The notes under the pieces: generated by a model | What the model saw: the letters and a program-made list of their open reading frames with translations, nothing else | The model's database searches: none | Told to the model about the DNA's origin: nothing | Made by a program: the position numbers and the translations under genes | Assembly (NCBI RefSeq): GCF_029407905.1 | Contig: NC_073643.1 | Coordinates: forward strand, 39,156,501 to 39,220,500 | Direction of reading: 5' to 3' | From: Bubalus kerabau | Lineage: Eukaryota; Chordata; Mammalia; Artiodactyla; Bovidae | Length of the DNA stretch: 64,000 nucleotides | Shown: positions 1 to 27,525 of the stretch, piece after piece | Position numbering within the stretch: position 1 is the stretch's first letter | How the letters are laid out: each line of letters begins with the position of its first letter

Positions 1-14104
<14,104 letters not shown>

Positions 14105-14210
14105 AACCAAATACACAAAGGGTTTTCTTTAGAGCTTATTGGAATTTTTATAGCTTACTTTGTGCCCAGTTGAACTGTGTAAAAAATAAATACTGCATTG
14201 TTTCTTTCAA
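14105..14210 (+). other. PSMD6: PSMD6 3' UTR
   Basis: This is a short AT-rich 3' UTR after the TAA. The end is inferred from AATAAA at 14185-14190 followed by a T-rich stretch, placing cleavage near 14205-14215. A second AATAAA at 14344-14349 could give a longer form. Confidence 0.75.
14185..14190 (+). terminator. PSMD6: Poly(A) signal of PSMD6
   Basis: Canonical AATAAA 81 bases after the stop codon, with a T-rich downstream element at 14199-14225. Confidence 0.8.
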
Positions 14211-16829
14211 CTTAGCTTTTTCTTATATACATACACAGCGTTAAGGATGGGGTCCAGTAATGTCACATTTACATCCTTTGAATCTTTGGTTTATGGTATA
14301 ATACTTACAGAGACTACCTGAGTTCAAATCCTGACTCCTCTTCAATAAAACAAAAGTAAGAGATGGCATTAAAACATGCAGGCATAGGGAATCTTTTCCC
14401 ACTTAGTGAATCAGAGGGGGTTAAGTGCTGCGGAAAAAGAAACCTAAAACCCGGTAAAGGTGGCAGTGAAATGAGTAGGGCGTGAAGAGCTCTCTGCTGT
14501 CGGGTGTCATAGAAGCCTCTCCAGGGAGGTGATTGTAAATAAAGAGGAAGGAGAGACCATCTACACCCCGACTGAGGGGAAGAGAGGCACTGCAGGCTTT
14601 CAGCAGAGGAGTGGCCAGGCTGCCTCACCATGAGTGTCACCACGGCCCGGAGCTGGCTGCTGTGGAACGCCTGTGGAGACAGCGGGATTTGCTCACTGAG
14701 CGCGTCCAGGCTTGCTGAAGGCTCATCTTGATAAGAGCAGTTTTGCTAGAGCAAGAGAATCGCAACAGCATTTTACTGTAAAATCATGGGGAGAGAAGCA
14801 TGGGTGAGAGGCTACTAAAAACCTTACCAACTTGGATCACTGATTTCTTCAAGAAACTGGAAATATAAGTACCCTTAACAAAATCCACACCCATAGGATC
14901 AGTGCTGTCCGTTAAGGCCAACACAGGCATCACTCATTGCGTTCCTTCTGGAGGATTCGTTTTCAGCCAGTTACCTCATTGCAGTTCATGCTAGAGGGGA
15001 AAAGTACCATTAAAATGTCAGTTTCTTAAAATAACTTTCCCTCAACTCCCCGCTATAAAACCACCTAGATTGAAGTGATCACAGTGCAAAGCATTTCAAC
15101 TGAAATGTAGGCTGGATGTTGGCTTTTTTTTTAAACCATTTTAGCCCTACCACCTAAAATTAGAGGAGGGTAATAGGTAAGAGACACTAAATAAAAAAGA
15201 AAGAAATGCTGTTCATTCCTAGCGCAAGATGGGGAAGCTGAAAACCAAGCCTGCAGATAAATGTCTAGGGAACTTGCCTTATGGTGCATAAGCAATATGG
15301 TTCTGATGTGAGGGAGTCCAAGTTTTCGAAGCCATACAGGATAGGACAAATAGCCCTGAACACTGCGGCTAGAAAACCAAACTCGGATCTCTGCTCTCTT
15401 CATGCTGGTATCTGATGCTGAAAGGAAAGATTTCCTTCAGCCTGTTTCCACGGTTTTAGACTGCAGTAGAAAATCAAGCTTATGATGTTCATTTACATAA
15501 AAACACTACAAACTGTAAAACACTGTACTCAAACATGTATTTCTTAGGGCATCACCACACGTGTTAGCAGAAACCTGCTGTCACATAGTTGTTGGGGCCA
15601 CTTAAGCTGCATTTTATATTCCAAACTGGTGATCTCACTGATGTTTTTCACTTATGTTTTTAATATACTAAGACTACATAGAATGATGGTTTTGAGCCTT
15701 GCTTCTCTGATTTTTGACCAGTGAGAGTTATTTTACATTTGATGGAAGGCTCAGAAACCCAAAGCAACTCATGATGCCAAAGGAGGCTTCCAGAAGCTTC
15801 CAGCTTGCAGACTGGTCAACTACAGGCTATGACGGTCACCAACTCCCTCCCACCCCCCAATAAATTTCTGGCAAAAAAATTCATGGCGGCTATCTAAAAA
15901 TAAAAAGACAATTCAAAGTCACTTACTAGCTTTGCTGTAATACAGATGAGGTTAATGCCAGGCTCCCGTTCCTGCCCTGTTAGCTTCTACCACCCACCTG
16001 CCCTGTGGCTGTTGGGAGTTTCCTGTCCAGGTCACACGTCTCTCTGTACAGTACACCTGGGGCTGATGGTAAGCAGATGCTGTTCATCTAGGAGAAGCCA
16101 TTCAAAGAACTAAAGTCCTAATTTTGAGGTTTTACTCATGAAGGGTACACATCCCAATACAAAAACAAGATTATCATCAAATGACAGTTTCCTGCTAAGG
16201 GACAGAGAGAACAGCTGTGTTTAGTCCCTTTTAAATACTCGTAAGCTTTCTTCCTTTTGCTCAATGTTTTTAATCAAACCTGGACACTTCTCACTTTTAT
16301 AAACCATAATCTCATTCATGATGCACTCCAAGTACAAAGTGCATCACTGGGATGAACAATCTTATGAATATTTAACTTTCAAAATATTTACTGCAAAATG
16401 GAGTCTTAAAGCAAATAACACATCAAAATGACATGACACCAACCTGGACTTCTGAATACACTATAGACTTTGTGTTGGAGTATCAAATTCCAATGACAGT
16501 CACTGAGTAGTCTTACCACACCACAGTAAAATTTAATCTTCCATACAATAGCATAGAAGATTTTGGCATCGGACTTTCTTAGAATAACACTGCGACGGAA
16601 TAACTGAGAAAAATGTTTTGAGAAAGAAGAGCTGTAGATGAAATTATAATTTACTAGTAGTCTTTTAGGAAAGGAAATACTGTCAAAAACTGTGTGTTAC
16701 TAAGTTTCTGGTGGAACTATTTGCGTGGCGGGAACAGAGATGCAGAGGTGGGGCACACGCTTGTGAAAACGAGAGAAGAGGCGGCTGAACGAACCGAGAC
16801 GGCAGCACTGACACTCGCAGCCTCCCGGG
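14211..16829. other. Intergenic region downstream of PSMD6, no gene seen
   Basis: About 2.6 kb of AT-rich sequence. Open frames are short and lack family resemblance. No recent SINE or LINE was recognised. Confidence 0.6.
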
Positions 16830-17015
16830 CGACAGGCCGCGGGGAGCCGCAGCGTGACGGGGCCCAGGGCGACAGGCCGCGGGGAGCCGCAGCGTGACGG
16901 GGCCCCGGGCGACAGGCAGCGGGGAGCCGCAGCGTGACGGGGCCCCGGGCGACAGGCCGCGGGGAGCCGCAGCGTGACGGGGCCCAGGGCGACAGGCCGC
17001 GGGGAGCCGCAGCTG
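16830..17015 (+). repeat. 40-bp GC-rich minisatellite, about 4.6 copies
   Basis: Units start at 16830, 16870, 16910, 16950 and 16990. Each begins CGACAGGCCGCGGGGAGCCG; the second half carries CAGCGTGACGGGGCC and ends AGGG or CGGG. Copies differ at only a few positions (for example GGCAGC for GGCCGC at about 16916). The last copy is partial and diverges from about 17013. Each unit holds several CpGs. Because 40 is not a multiple of three, the minus strand is open in three frames here; these are not genes. Confidence 0.95.
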
Positions 17016-17189
17016 ACGGCCCAGCTCGCCGCGGGCGTTCTCGGGAGGAAGGGGGGGTCGGAGGGAGGGGCGTGTGTACACTTACAGCCCTTCCACTGTT
17101 GTACAGCAAAAACAACACAATTAAAAAACGAGGACAAAACGTAACATTTCTCAAAAGGAAAAATGAATGGAGGACAAAAAAGACTATTA

Positions 17190-17571
17190 GACTAATACAG
17201 ATGGAAATACTGAGGTATCACCTCATGCCAGTCAGAAGGGGTATCATTAAAAAATCTACAGTCAGTCAAGCCAAAGGGCGTGGAGAAAAAGAAACGCTGC
17301 CATTGTGTTTTCAGCGAATGTAACCCGCTAACAGAAGGAAAAAAAAACAGCATGGAGATTCTTAAGCTAAAGACAGGTCTACCACATACTCTGGCCTTCT
17401 CACTCCTGGTTTCTCTTGAGTCTCTCCAAGTTAACAAATGTAATTCCAAATGACACCTGCATCCCAACATACACTGCAGCGATATTTATCACCAGCCACC
17501 TCTGTAAGCCCCCCCCAGAGTTCATGGTCAGGGATGTACGGATAAACGTGTTTAAGATGTGTATGTATAGA

Positions 17572-17604
<33 letters not shown>

Positions 17605-18095
17605 AATATATACACACTAGAATATGACCTACCAATCAAAAAGCATGTAAAATGCCTTTTCCAGTGATGTGAATGATCATAAGTGACCATCCTGTGATGA
17701 TGATCTTAGGTATAGGAAGTCAGAGAGGGACCAACACCTTATGAAAACTCCTATGTGCAGAATCTAAAAACGTACCAGTGAACACATTTACAAACCGAGT
17801 TTTCTTAATTACAAGGTTGGGATTAACATAAGCACAGTCTTATACATAGAATATGTGGGGTTCCCATGGATAGTCTCCTAAGCATCTCCCCACCTAACTA
17901 ACACAGCATCCCCAGCATCACACTTGAGGCAGCCTTCGAATCTGTGTATGGGGTGCAGGATAAGGAGAAAGATAACGAGACAGAAGCCCTGGCACACTGC
18001 ACTCTTAACAGGTGCAGAGCTTTTGTAGGGATCCAGTTGCCAAAGACAAGAGCAGGGCCTGAGGGGATGCTGCCGCCTTGTGGACACTTCCTGTA
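17190..18095 (+). repeat. Array unit 1, internally deleted
   Basis: L1 half at 17210-17878 with a (CA)n tract, then only the distal part of the GC segment (from AGCATCTCCCCACC at 17880) to GCCTTGTGGACACTTC at 18075-18090. The first part of the GC segment is missing. Confidence 0.75.
17579..17604 (+). repeat. (CA)13 microsatellite in array unit 1
   Basis: Perfect CA dinucleotide run. Shorter or interrupted CA tracts occur at the same relative place in other units (about 19806, 21403, 24237, 25850, 28365). Confidence 0.95.
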
Positions 18096-19400
18096 ACAAC
18101 AACAAAACTGCAAGCACCTTAGAGTGTCCATCTTCAGATGGGTGGATAAACACGGTAAACAAACATAATCACACATATAAATGCATATACACACTCATGC
18201 ATAAACAAATATTCCCTGGAATTACACACAGAAATCAAAAAAGCATGAAAACTATCTTTTCCAGCAACAACGGATATACTGATGAATATCCTAAGGGAAG
18301 GAAGGCAGAGAGGACCAACAGCCTAAGAAAACTATTTGGTACCTAAATGTTGACATCAATGAATACATTTCTCAACTGAGTTTTGTAAATTAGGAACTTG
18401 GGATTCACAGAGGGATGGTCATATATATGTACAATAAATAATCCACAAAGACCAAGCATATATAGCACAGGCAGTTCTGCTCAGCAGCATTTAACTACCT
18501 TCAGGGCAAGACAATTCCAAGAGGAAGACATATATGTGGAAGTGAATCACGTGGCTGTACACCCAAAACAACTGGAAATGGAACTGTATCCACCACACAA
18601 GAAAGATTAACTTTCAAAAGAAACCAAATGTGAAGAGTCTTCTTCTCAGGCCTGGGGGCCTTCGACTGCTGTCACACCCCAGGAACCTGAGCAGCCGTGG
18701 GACTCAGGCCAGACCAGACTGAGCGAAATGAAGAAACTTGGGGAGAGGTACCAAAAACACACCCTCCTTGGATCTAGAGTGCCTGGACCACAGGGGATGG
18801 GACCCCACTCTCCAATGCAGGCAGGCTGTCCCACAGCTTAACCAAGCCTCGTAGGCCCCCCAAGAAGGTGGACCCTCTAGGCTGAGAGCTCTGAACAGAC
18901 ACCGTTCAGTCTCCCCCATGTGGGTTCCCACCTCAGCATCTTACCTTGGCATCTCCACACCAGACTACTATGGCGTCCCCAGGATCACCTTTGTTGCTGG
19001 CTTGGGATTTGTCTGGGGTGGTGCAGTACAAGGGAAGATGTAAGGAGAGCAAGTCTTGGCACATTCCACTGTCATCTACAACCCAGGAAAACGACTTTCC
19101 TCTAAGGCTCTGAATATGCTAGGAAATCCTCAAGTGGGGCTGAGAAAGTGCTGCCGCCTTGTGGACACTTCTGGTAACAACAGTTGAAAACCAGTGCTTC
19201 GGAGCACTTCAAATCACAAAGCCTGTGTGGGGATGTGGGGACATCTCTCCTCAAGCAATGTGCTGGGGTGGGTAATCGGACAGCATATCAAAACACGGGG
19301 AACATTCAAGAAGACAATCTCAAGAGGTCACTTTAAGGCACATTGGTTTAATTTTTTATTTGCACTGCACAGGAAACAGGCCCCACACTGCTAATTAATA
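18096..19400 (+). repeat. Array unit 2, lacking the first L1 part
   Basis: Enters the L1 half midway (GTGTCCATCTTCAGATGGG, 18124), continues to the L1 end at about 18620, then a full GC segment to about 19175 and spacer. The spacer of unit 1 and the start of this L1 half are deleted. Confidence 0.75.
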
Positions 19401-21030
19401 CAGAACTGCATATCAAAACCATAAATAGGTAAAACCTCCCACCACTCAGAACAGTCATTCACAAAAACACTACAAAAAATAAATGATGGAAAGGGCCTTC
19501 AGAAAACACAACCCTCCCACATTTGCTTTGGGTAATGTCAACTGGGAACAGCCAGGACATAGAACAGGAGGGAGCTTCCTTCAAAAACTAAATAGGAGCT
19601 ACCACAGTATCTGGCCATCTCAATGCTGGGCCTCTGCAGGTGGAGAACAGATCATCCAAAAAAGACACCTCCACACCCCAGTGTCCACTGCACCAATATC
19701 TATCACAGTCCAAGACAGCATGCACACCTAGAGGTCATTTTCAGAGATGGTGATAAATACGTGGGGCACACACAGAGACACACACAGTCACATACATACA
19801 TACGTACACACACACACACACACACCCATATACATATATTCACTGGTATATGATGTAGCAATCAAAAAGCATGCAGTATGTCTTTGCAGCAAATGAATGG
19901 ACACTGATGATCCTAAGTGAAGCATGTCAGAGAAGGAACAATTGCCTCAGAAAATTCCACTGGGTAAGAGCTGAAAACTGATAACCAATGCACGCATTTA
20001 TCAACTAAGTTTTGTACATTAGAAGCTTGGGATTAACATACGGACCGTCATATACATACAATAACTAATCTACAAGGACCTAGCGTGCAGCAGAAGGAAT
20101 TCTACTCAGCAGTCTCTACCTACCTACAGGGCAAAACAATTCCAAGAGGAGGACATAAATGTACAAGTGAATTAGGTGGCTGTACACCCCAAACAAACAT
20201 GACACTGGAAAAGACTTGTATCCACCATGCAAGAACAATTAACTTTCAAATAAAACCAAATGTGAATAGTATTCCCCTCAGTCCTGGGGTCACTGGACTC
20301 TTACATCCCAGGAGCCTGAGAACCCTTGGCACCCAAGATTGGACCGAACTGGAGCTGAGGCAGCTGGGGAGGGGATACCAAAACGAAGTCCTGCTTGAAC
20401 CTGGAGTGGCTGGTCCCTGGCGGATGGGACCCCATGCTCCAGATCCAGCTGGGCCACCCCACAACTCACTAAAGCACAGTACGCTGGAAAAAGTGGACCC
20501 TCTAGGCTGAGAGGGCTTTGATTAGGCATCTGGTCTCCGGTCTCCTCAAGATGGGTTCCCACAACAGTTTCTTACCACAGCATTTTCCCCACCTGACTTC
20601 CACGGCATCCGCAGCATGGCCTTCTGTGGAGGCTTGGCATTTGTCTGGGTGGTGCAGATAAGGGGGAAGATGTAATGAGACCCGAGCCCTGGCACATTCC
20701 ACTCTCATCTACAACCAGGGACCATGACTTTTCTCTAGGGCTCTGGTTGCCAGGAAACCCCTGGATGAGCCTAAGAAAGTGGTGCCCGCTTGTGGACACT
20801 TCTAGTAACAACAGCTTAAAAATCTGCTTTAGAGCACTTCAAATTCACCAAGTTTGCGGGGCTGCTGGACACTTCTTAAGCAATGTGCTGGGGTTGGTAA
20901 TTGGAGAGCACATCAAAACACAGGGAAGTTTCAAGAAGACAATTTCAAGAGGTTCCTTTAAGGCACATGAATGTGGTTTTTCTTCTTTTCTTTTTTATCG
21001 AAAGGACAGGAAACAGGCTTCAAATCGCTA
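19401..21030 (+). repeat. Array unit 3, complete
   Basis: Uninterrupted unit: L1 half from about 19428, (AC)n at about 19806-19825, L1 end near 20250, GC segment to about 20810, spacer to about 20990. It is the best template for the about 1.6-kb consensus. Confidence 0.8.
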
Positions 21031-23880
21031 ATGAATAGAGAACTGCAATCAAAACTATGAGGTACCATCTCCCACCACTCAGAACAGTCATTAACAAAAA
21101 GACTACAGACAATAAATGCTGCAGAGGGTTTCGAGAAACCAGAAGGGTCACACATTTGCTTTGGGTAGTGTCAACTGGGAACAGCCAGGACACAGAACAG
21201 CAGGGAGTGTCCTTCAAAAAGTAAACAGGAGCTACCACAGTATCTGGCCTTTGCAATGCTGGGACTCTGCAGGTGGCAAATGTATCATCCGAAAAGACAC
21301 CTCCACACCTGTGTTCACTGCAACGCTATTTATCACGTGCCAAGACTGCATGCATACACAGAGCCCATTTTCAGAGATGGATGGGTGAACACGTGGCACA
21401 CGCACACACACACACACACACACAGACATGTGTATACACTCATTCACTGGCATAGGACAGCACAATCAAAAAGTAGGCAAAATGTCTTTTCCAGCAACAT
21501 GAACAGAGATGCTAACGACAGGCGAAGCAACTCAGATAAGATTTGCCTCAGTAAACTCCACTGGTACAGTTTAGAGGGTACAGTCTAAAAACAGATACCA
21601 ACACACAGTTATCAACCGAACTTTTAGTTAGAAGCTTGGGATTAATATGGGGACACTCATATATATACCAATAAATAATGTACAAGGACTTCAAGTATAG
21701 CAGAGAGAATTCTACTCAGCTGCCTCTACTTACCTATAGGGAAAAACAATTCCAAGAAGAAGACATACATGTATAAGGGAATCAGGTGTCTGTATATCCT
21801 AACCAAAGGCAACACTGGAAATGATTTGTATCCACCATGCTAGAAGACAACTTTCAAAGAAACCAAATACGAACATTATTCCCCTCAGTCCAGGGGCCCC
21901 TGGGCACCCTTGGGACACAAGGCCGGACTGAGTTGGAGCTGAGGCAGCTGGGAAGGGCGTACCAAAAGGAACCCTCCTCGGACCTGCAGTGCCTGGTCAC
22001 CGGAGGACAGGACCCCACGTTCAAGATCCAGGCAGCCCATCCCACAGCTCAGCCGAGCCTCATATGCCCAGAAAATGGTGGACCCTCAAGGTAGAGAGAG
22101 CTCTGAACAGGCACCTGGTCCTGTCTCCCGGATGTGGGATCCCACCACAGCCTCTTCCCTTCGCATCTCCCCACCTGACTACCACTCATCGCAGGCTCTG
22201 CTTCTGTGTAGGCTTGGGATTTCTCTGGGATGTGCAGAAAAGGGGGAAGACATAAAGAGATTCGAGCCCTGGCAAGTTCCACTCTCATTTATAACCAGGG
22301 AATACGACTTTTCTCTAGGACCCTAGGTTCCCAGGAAAACCTCAAATGGGCCTGAGAAAGTGCTGCCACCTTATGGACACTTCTCATAACAACAGCTTAA
22401 AATCCATGCTTTCGAGCACTTCAAATATGCACTCATCTCACACGCTACTAAGTAATGCTCAAAATTCTCCAAGCCAGGCTTCAAAAGTATGTGAACCAAG
22501 AAATTCCAGATGTTCAGGCTGGATTTAAAAAAGGCAGAGGAACCAGAGATCAAATTGCCAACATCCGTTGGATCCGTTGGATAGAAAAAGCAAGAGAATT
22601 AAAGAAAAACATTTACTTCTGCATCATTGACTACGCCAGTGCCTTTGGGTGGATCACAACAAACTGTGGACAATTCTTAAAGAAATGGGAATACCAGACC
22701 ACCTTACCTGCTTCCTGAGAAATCGGTATGCAGGTCAAGAAGCAACAGTTAGAACCAGACATGGAACAATGGACTGGTTCCAAATTGGGAAAGAAGTACA
22801 TCAAGTCTATATATTGCCACCCTGCTTGTTTAACTTCTATGCAGAGTACATCATGTGAAATGCTGGGCTGGATGAAGCACAAGATGGAATCAAGATTGCC
22901 GGGAGAAATATCAATAACCTCAGATATGCGGATGATACCACCCTTAAGGCAGAAAGGGAAGAGGAACTAAAGAGCCTCTTGATGAAAGTGAAAGAGGAGA
23001 GTGAAAAAGCTGGCTTAAAACTCAACATTCAGAACATGAAGATCACGGCATCCGGTCCCATCACTTCACGGCAAATAGATTGGGAAACAATGGAAACCGT
23101 GACAGACTTTATTTTCTTGGGCTCTAAAGTCACTGCAGATGGTGACTGCAGCCATGAAATTAAAAGATGCTTGCTTCTTGGAAGAAAAGCTATGTCCAAC
23201 CTAGACAGCATATTAAAAAGCAGAGACATTACTTTACCAACAAAGGTACATGTAGTCAAAGCTTTGGTTTTTCCAGCAGTCATGTATGGATGTGAGAGTT
23301 GGACCATGAAGAAGGCTGAGCATCGAAGAAGTGATACTTTTGAACTGTGGTGTTGGAGAAGACTCTTGAGAGTCCCGTGGACTGCAAGGAGATCAAACCA
23401 GTCCATCCTAAAGGAAATCTGTCCAAATATTTACTGGAAGGACTGATGTTGAAGCTGAAGCTCCAATACTTTGGCCACCTGATGCAAGGAACTGACTCAT
23501 TAGAAAAGACCCTGATGCTGGGAAAGATTGAAGGCAGGAGGAGAAGGGGATGGCAGAGGATGAGATGGTTGGATGGTATCAGTGACTCGATGGACATGAA
23601 CTTGAGCAGGCTCTGGGAGTTGGCAATGGACAGGGAAGCCTGCTGTACTGCAGTCCATGGGGCTGTAAAGAGTTGGACATGACTGAGTGAACTACACTGC
23701 GGGGATGTAGGGACACCTCTCCTGAAGCAGTATGCTGGGTGGGTAATCAGAGAGCATATCAAAACAAAGGGAACCTTCAAGAAGACAATCTCAAGAGGTC
23801 ACTTTAAGGCATATTAATGTTTCTTTTTTTCTTTTGCTTGGAAAGCACAGGATACAGGCTCCAGATTGCTATTTAACAGA
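21031..23880 (+). repeat. Array unit 4, split by BovB
   Basis: L1 half from 21058 with (CA)n at 21403-21424, L1 end at about 21860, GC segment to about 22395. The spacer is interrupted by a BovB (about 22427-23695) and resumes with GGGGATGTAGGGACACCTCT. Confidence 0.8.
22427..23695 (+). mobile_element. BovB (RTE) LINE, 5'-truncated, inserted in array unit 4
   Basis: About 1.27 kb. The reverse-transcriptase catalytic YADD box is at 22925-22936. The frame is then open to about 23446 (motifs DFIFLGSKVTADGDCSHEIK, VMYGCESWTMKKAEHRR, FELWCWRRLLRVPW). Upstream the frame is broken by shifts, and a frameshift near 23440 moves the C-terminal motifs to another frame. The endonuclease region is absent. 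It is inactive but comparatively young, since it splits an array unit. Confidence 0.92.
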
Positions 23881-25475
23881 GAACCACACATCAAAACTAT
23901 TAATCAGGTACCACCTCCTACCACTCAGAATGCTCATTCACTAAAGACTACACACACAGCTGGAGAGGACCTGGAGAAACGGCAACCCTCAACGTTTGCT
24001 TTGGGAACTGTCAACTGGAGAAAGCCAGGACCCAGAACAGGAGGGAGCTTCTGCAAACACTTAACAGGACCTATCACATTATGTATTCTTCTCAATGCTG
24101 GGACTGCACAGGCGGAGAATGTGTCACCCGCAAAGACACCTACACTCCAGAGTTCACCACACCAATATTTATCTCAGGCCAGGACTGCATGCACACACAG
24201 TGTCCATCTTCAGAGACAGATGGATGAACATGTGGCACACACACAAACACACACAGACACACACATCCTTATTCATATATTCACTGGCATATGACATAGC
24301 AATCAAAAAGCGTGCAAAATGCCTTTCCAGCAACATGAACAGACACTGATGATCTTAAGGGAAGCTAGTCAGAGTAAGAACAACTGCCTAACAAAACTTC
24401 ATTGAGTGCAATCTAAAAATTCATACCTATGACCACATTTATCAACTGAGTTTTATAAATTAGAAGCTTGATATTAACGGAGTGACAGTCATATACATAC
24501 AATAAAAATGTGCAAGGACCTAGCATACAGCAGAGGGAATTCTACTCAGCAGCCTCTACCTACAGGGCAAAACAGTTCCAAGAGGAAGACACTTATGTGT
24601 AAGTCAATCAAGTGGCTGGACACCCAAAACAAACACAACACCGGAAATGAATTCTATACACCACGCAAGAAACATTAACTTTCAAAAGAACCCAAACGTG
24701 AATGGTATTCCACTCAGTCCTGGGGTCCCTGGGCACCCTCACAGCTCAGGAGCCTGAGTAGCCTTGGGACCAAGGCCGGACTGGGCTGGGGCTGAGGCAG
24801 CTGGGGAGGATGTACCAAAAAGAAGTCCTCCTCGGACCTGGACACCCTGGTCCATGGGCATGGGACGCCACGCTCCAGATCCAGGTGGGCCGTCCCACAG
24901 CTCAACCAAGTCTAGTATGCCAAAAAAGGGTAGACCCTCTTGGCAGAGAGAGCTCCAAATAGGCACCTCGTCTCCAGTCTCCTCAAGGTGGATATCCACC
25001 ACAGCCTCTTACGCCATGGATCTCCCACCTGACTACCACAGCATGCCCAGCATCGCATTCTGTGCAGGCTTGTAATTTGTCTGGGGTGGTGCAGATAAGG
25101 GAGAAGACGTAAAGAGACCCAGGCCCTGGCACATTCCACTCATCTACAACCCAGGAACATGACTTTTCTCTAGGGCTCTGGTTGCCAGGAAAACATCAAA
25201 TGGCCCTGACAAAGTGCTGCCGCCTTGTGGACACTTCTAGTAACAACAGCTTAAAAATAAAAGCTTCAGAGCACTTCAAATTCACAAATTTTGAAGTGTG
25301 GGGCTGTAGGGACACCTCTCCTGAAACAGTGCTTTGGGGTGGATAATCAGAGAGCATACTGAAACAAAGGGAACCTTCAGAAGACAATCTCAAGAGCTCA
25401 CTTTAAGGCACAATAGTGTTTTTGTTTGCTTGCTTGTCTGGGAAGAACAAGAAACAGGCTCCATATCGTTAATTA
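23881..25475 (+). repeat. Array unit 5, complete
   Basis: L1 half from 23906, L1 end at about 24690, GC segment to about 25245, spacer to 25470. No younger insertion was seen. Confidence 0.8.
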
Positions 25476-27240
25476 GTAGAAAATTGCACATCGAAATCAT
25501 AATGAGGTACCACCTCCCACCACTCACAACGGTCATTCACAAAAACACTACTGACAATAAGTGTTGAGGAGGGGCTGGAGAAACCAGAGCCCTCCCACAT
25601 CTGCTTCGGGAAACAGCAACTGGGGCCAGCGAGGACAAAGAACAGGAGGGAGCGTCCTTCAGACAGTAAATAGGAGCTACAACAATATCTATTCTTCTCA
25701 GCGCTGGGACTCTGCAGGTGGAGAACAGATCATCCGATAAGATACCTACACCCCAGCGTCCACTGCACCAATATTTATCAGCCCAAGACTGCATGCACAC
25801 AGAGAGCCCATTTTCAGAGATGGATGGATAAACACGTGATACACACATATATATACACACACACATATTCATATACACATATTCACTGGCATATGACACA
25901 GCAATCAAAAAGTATGCAAAATACCTTCTCCAGCAAGATGAACAGACATTTTGATGATCCTAATGGTAGCTAGTCAGACAAGAAACAGTTGCCTAAGAAA
26001 ACTCCATTGGGTACAATGAGAAAGTTGATACCAATGATCACATTTATTAACCAAGTTTTATAAATTACAAGCTTGGGACTGATAGAGGGACAGTCATATA
26101 CATCCAATAAAAAATGCACAAGGACCTAGCATATTGTACATGGGTTTCTACTCTGCAGCCTCTAATTATCTACCCAGAAAAATAGTTCCAAGAGCAAGAC
26201 ATGCATAAATGAACCCAGCGGCTGTACGCCCAAAGGAAACAGGACACTGCAAATGAACTGCATCCACATGCAAGAAACAGTAACTTTCAAAAGAAACCAA
26301 ATATGACGGTGTTCCTGGACCCAGTCCAGGGGCCCCTCGGCTCTAACAGTCCAGGAGCCTGAGCGCCCCGGGACCCAAAGGCTGGACTGGGCAGGAGCTG
26401 AGGCAGCTGGGGACGGTGTACCAGAAGGAAGCCCTCCTCAAACCTGGAGTGCCTGGACCATGGCGAAGGGACTTCACGCTAGAGATCCAGGCAGGCTGTC
26501 CCACAGGTCAGCCAAGCCTAGTACACCCCACAAACGGTGGATCCTCTAGGCAGAAAGCGCTCCAAATAGGCTGCTGGTTCCAGTCTCCCTGAGATGGGCT
26601 CCCAGCACAGCCTCTTACCTCGGCATGTCCCCAAGTGGCTACCACAGCATCCCCGAATCGCCTTCTTCACAGGCTTGGGATTTGTCTGGGTGGTACAGAT
26701 AGAGGGGAAGATGCATGGAGACCCAGGCCCTGGCACATTCCATTCATCTACAACCCAGAAACACAACTTGTCTCTAGGGCTCTGGCTGCCAGTGAAAGTT
26801 GCTCAGTCGTGTCTCTTTGCGACCCCATGGGCTATACAGTCCATGGAATTCTTCAGGCCAGAATACTGGAGTGGGTGGCCTTTCCCTTCTCCAGGGGATC
26901 TTCCCAACCCAGGGATCAAACCCAGGTCTCCCGCATTGCAGGCAGATTCTTTACCAGCTGAGCCATAAGGAAAGTGTCCACAAGACGGCAGGCCTTCTAA
27001 TGGGCCTGAGAAAATGCTACCGCCTTGTGGGCACTTCTGGTAACAACAGCTTAAAAATCAGTGTTTTAGAGCACTTCAAACTCACAAAGCTTGTGGGGCT
27101 GTAGAGACCCCTCTCCTCAAGCAATGTGCTGGGGTGAGTAATCGGAGACCATATCAAAACAAAGGGAACCTTCAAGAAGACAATCTCAAGAGGTCACCTT
27201 AAAGCACAGGAAACAGGCTCCAGATCACTCATTAATGGAG
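25476..27240 (+). repeat. Array unit 6, with SINE
   Basis: L1 half from 25503, L1 end near 26300, GC segment to about 27040 interrupted by a Bov-tA SINE at about 26797-26975, spacer to 27240. Confidence 0.8.
26797..26975 (-). mobile_element. Bov-tA SINE in array unit 6
   Basis: Reverse-strand copy with GTTGCTCAGTCGTGTCTCTT, CAGGGATCAAACCCAGGTCT and TTTACCAGCTGAGCC. A short GAAAG flanks both sides. Confidence 0.88.
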
Positions 27241-27257
27241 AACTGCACATCAAAACT

Positions 27258-27525
27258 CGGAGAAGGCAATGGCACCCCACTCCAGTACTCTTGCCTGGAA
27301 GATCCCATGGACTGAGGAGCCTGGCAGGCTGCAGTCCATGGGGTCGCTGAGAGTTGGACACGACTGAGCGACTTACCTTTCACTTTTCCCTTTCATGCAT
27401 TGGAGAAGGAAATGGCAACCCACTCCAGTGTTCTTGCCTGGAGAATCCCAGGGACGGGGGAGCCTGGTGGGCTGCTGTCTATGGGGTCGCACAGAGTCGG
27501 ACACGACTGAAGTGACTTAGCAGCA
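27258..27525 (+). mobile_element. Bov-A2 SINE (two-monomer form) with target-site duplication
   Basis: Two related monomers (GGAGAAGGCAATGGCACCCC and GGAGAAGGAAATGGCAACCC). A perfect 13-bp direct repeat GCACATCAAAACT flanks it at 27245-27257 and 27526-27538. The empty-site sequence is the one present in sister array units. Confidence 0.95.

Noticed and set aside
16830..17015. CRISPR-like regular repeats
   Set aside because: Units are contiguous with no unique spacers, in a mammalian genome; it is a minisatellite.
16683..17154. Overlapping minus-strand open frames of 132-145 residues rich in Pro/Arg/Ala
   Set aside because: They are translations of the 40-bp minisatellite; the non-multiple-of-3 period keeps several frames open. 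No start context, splice sites or homology.
22979..23446. 155-residue forward open frame with reverse-transcriptase motifs
   Set aside because: Part of a decayed, 5'-truncated BovB LINE, not a host gene. The same applies to 33092-33520, 2857-3207, 27786-28325 and 59686-60021.
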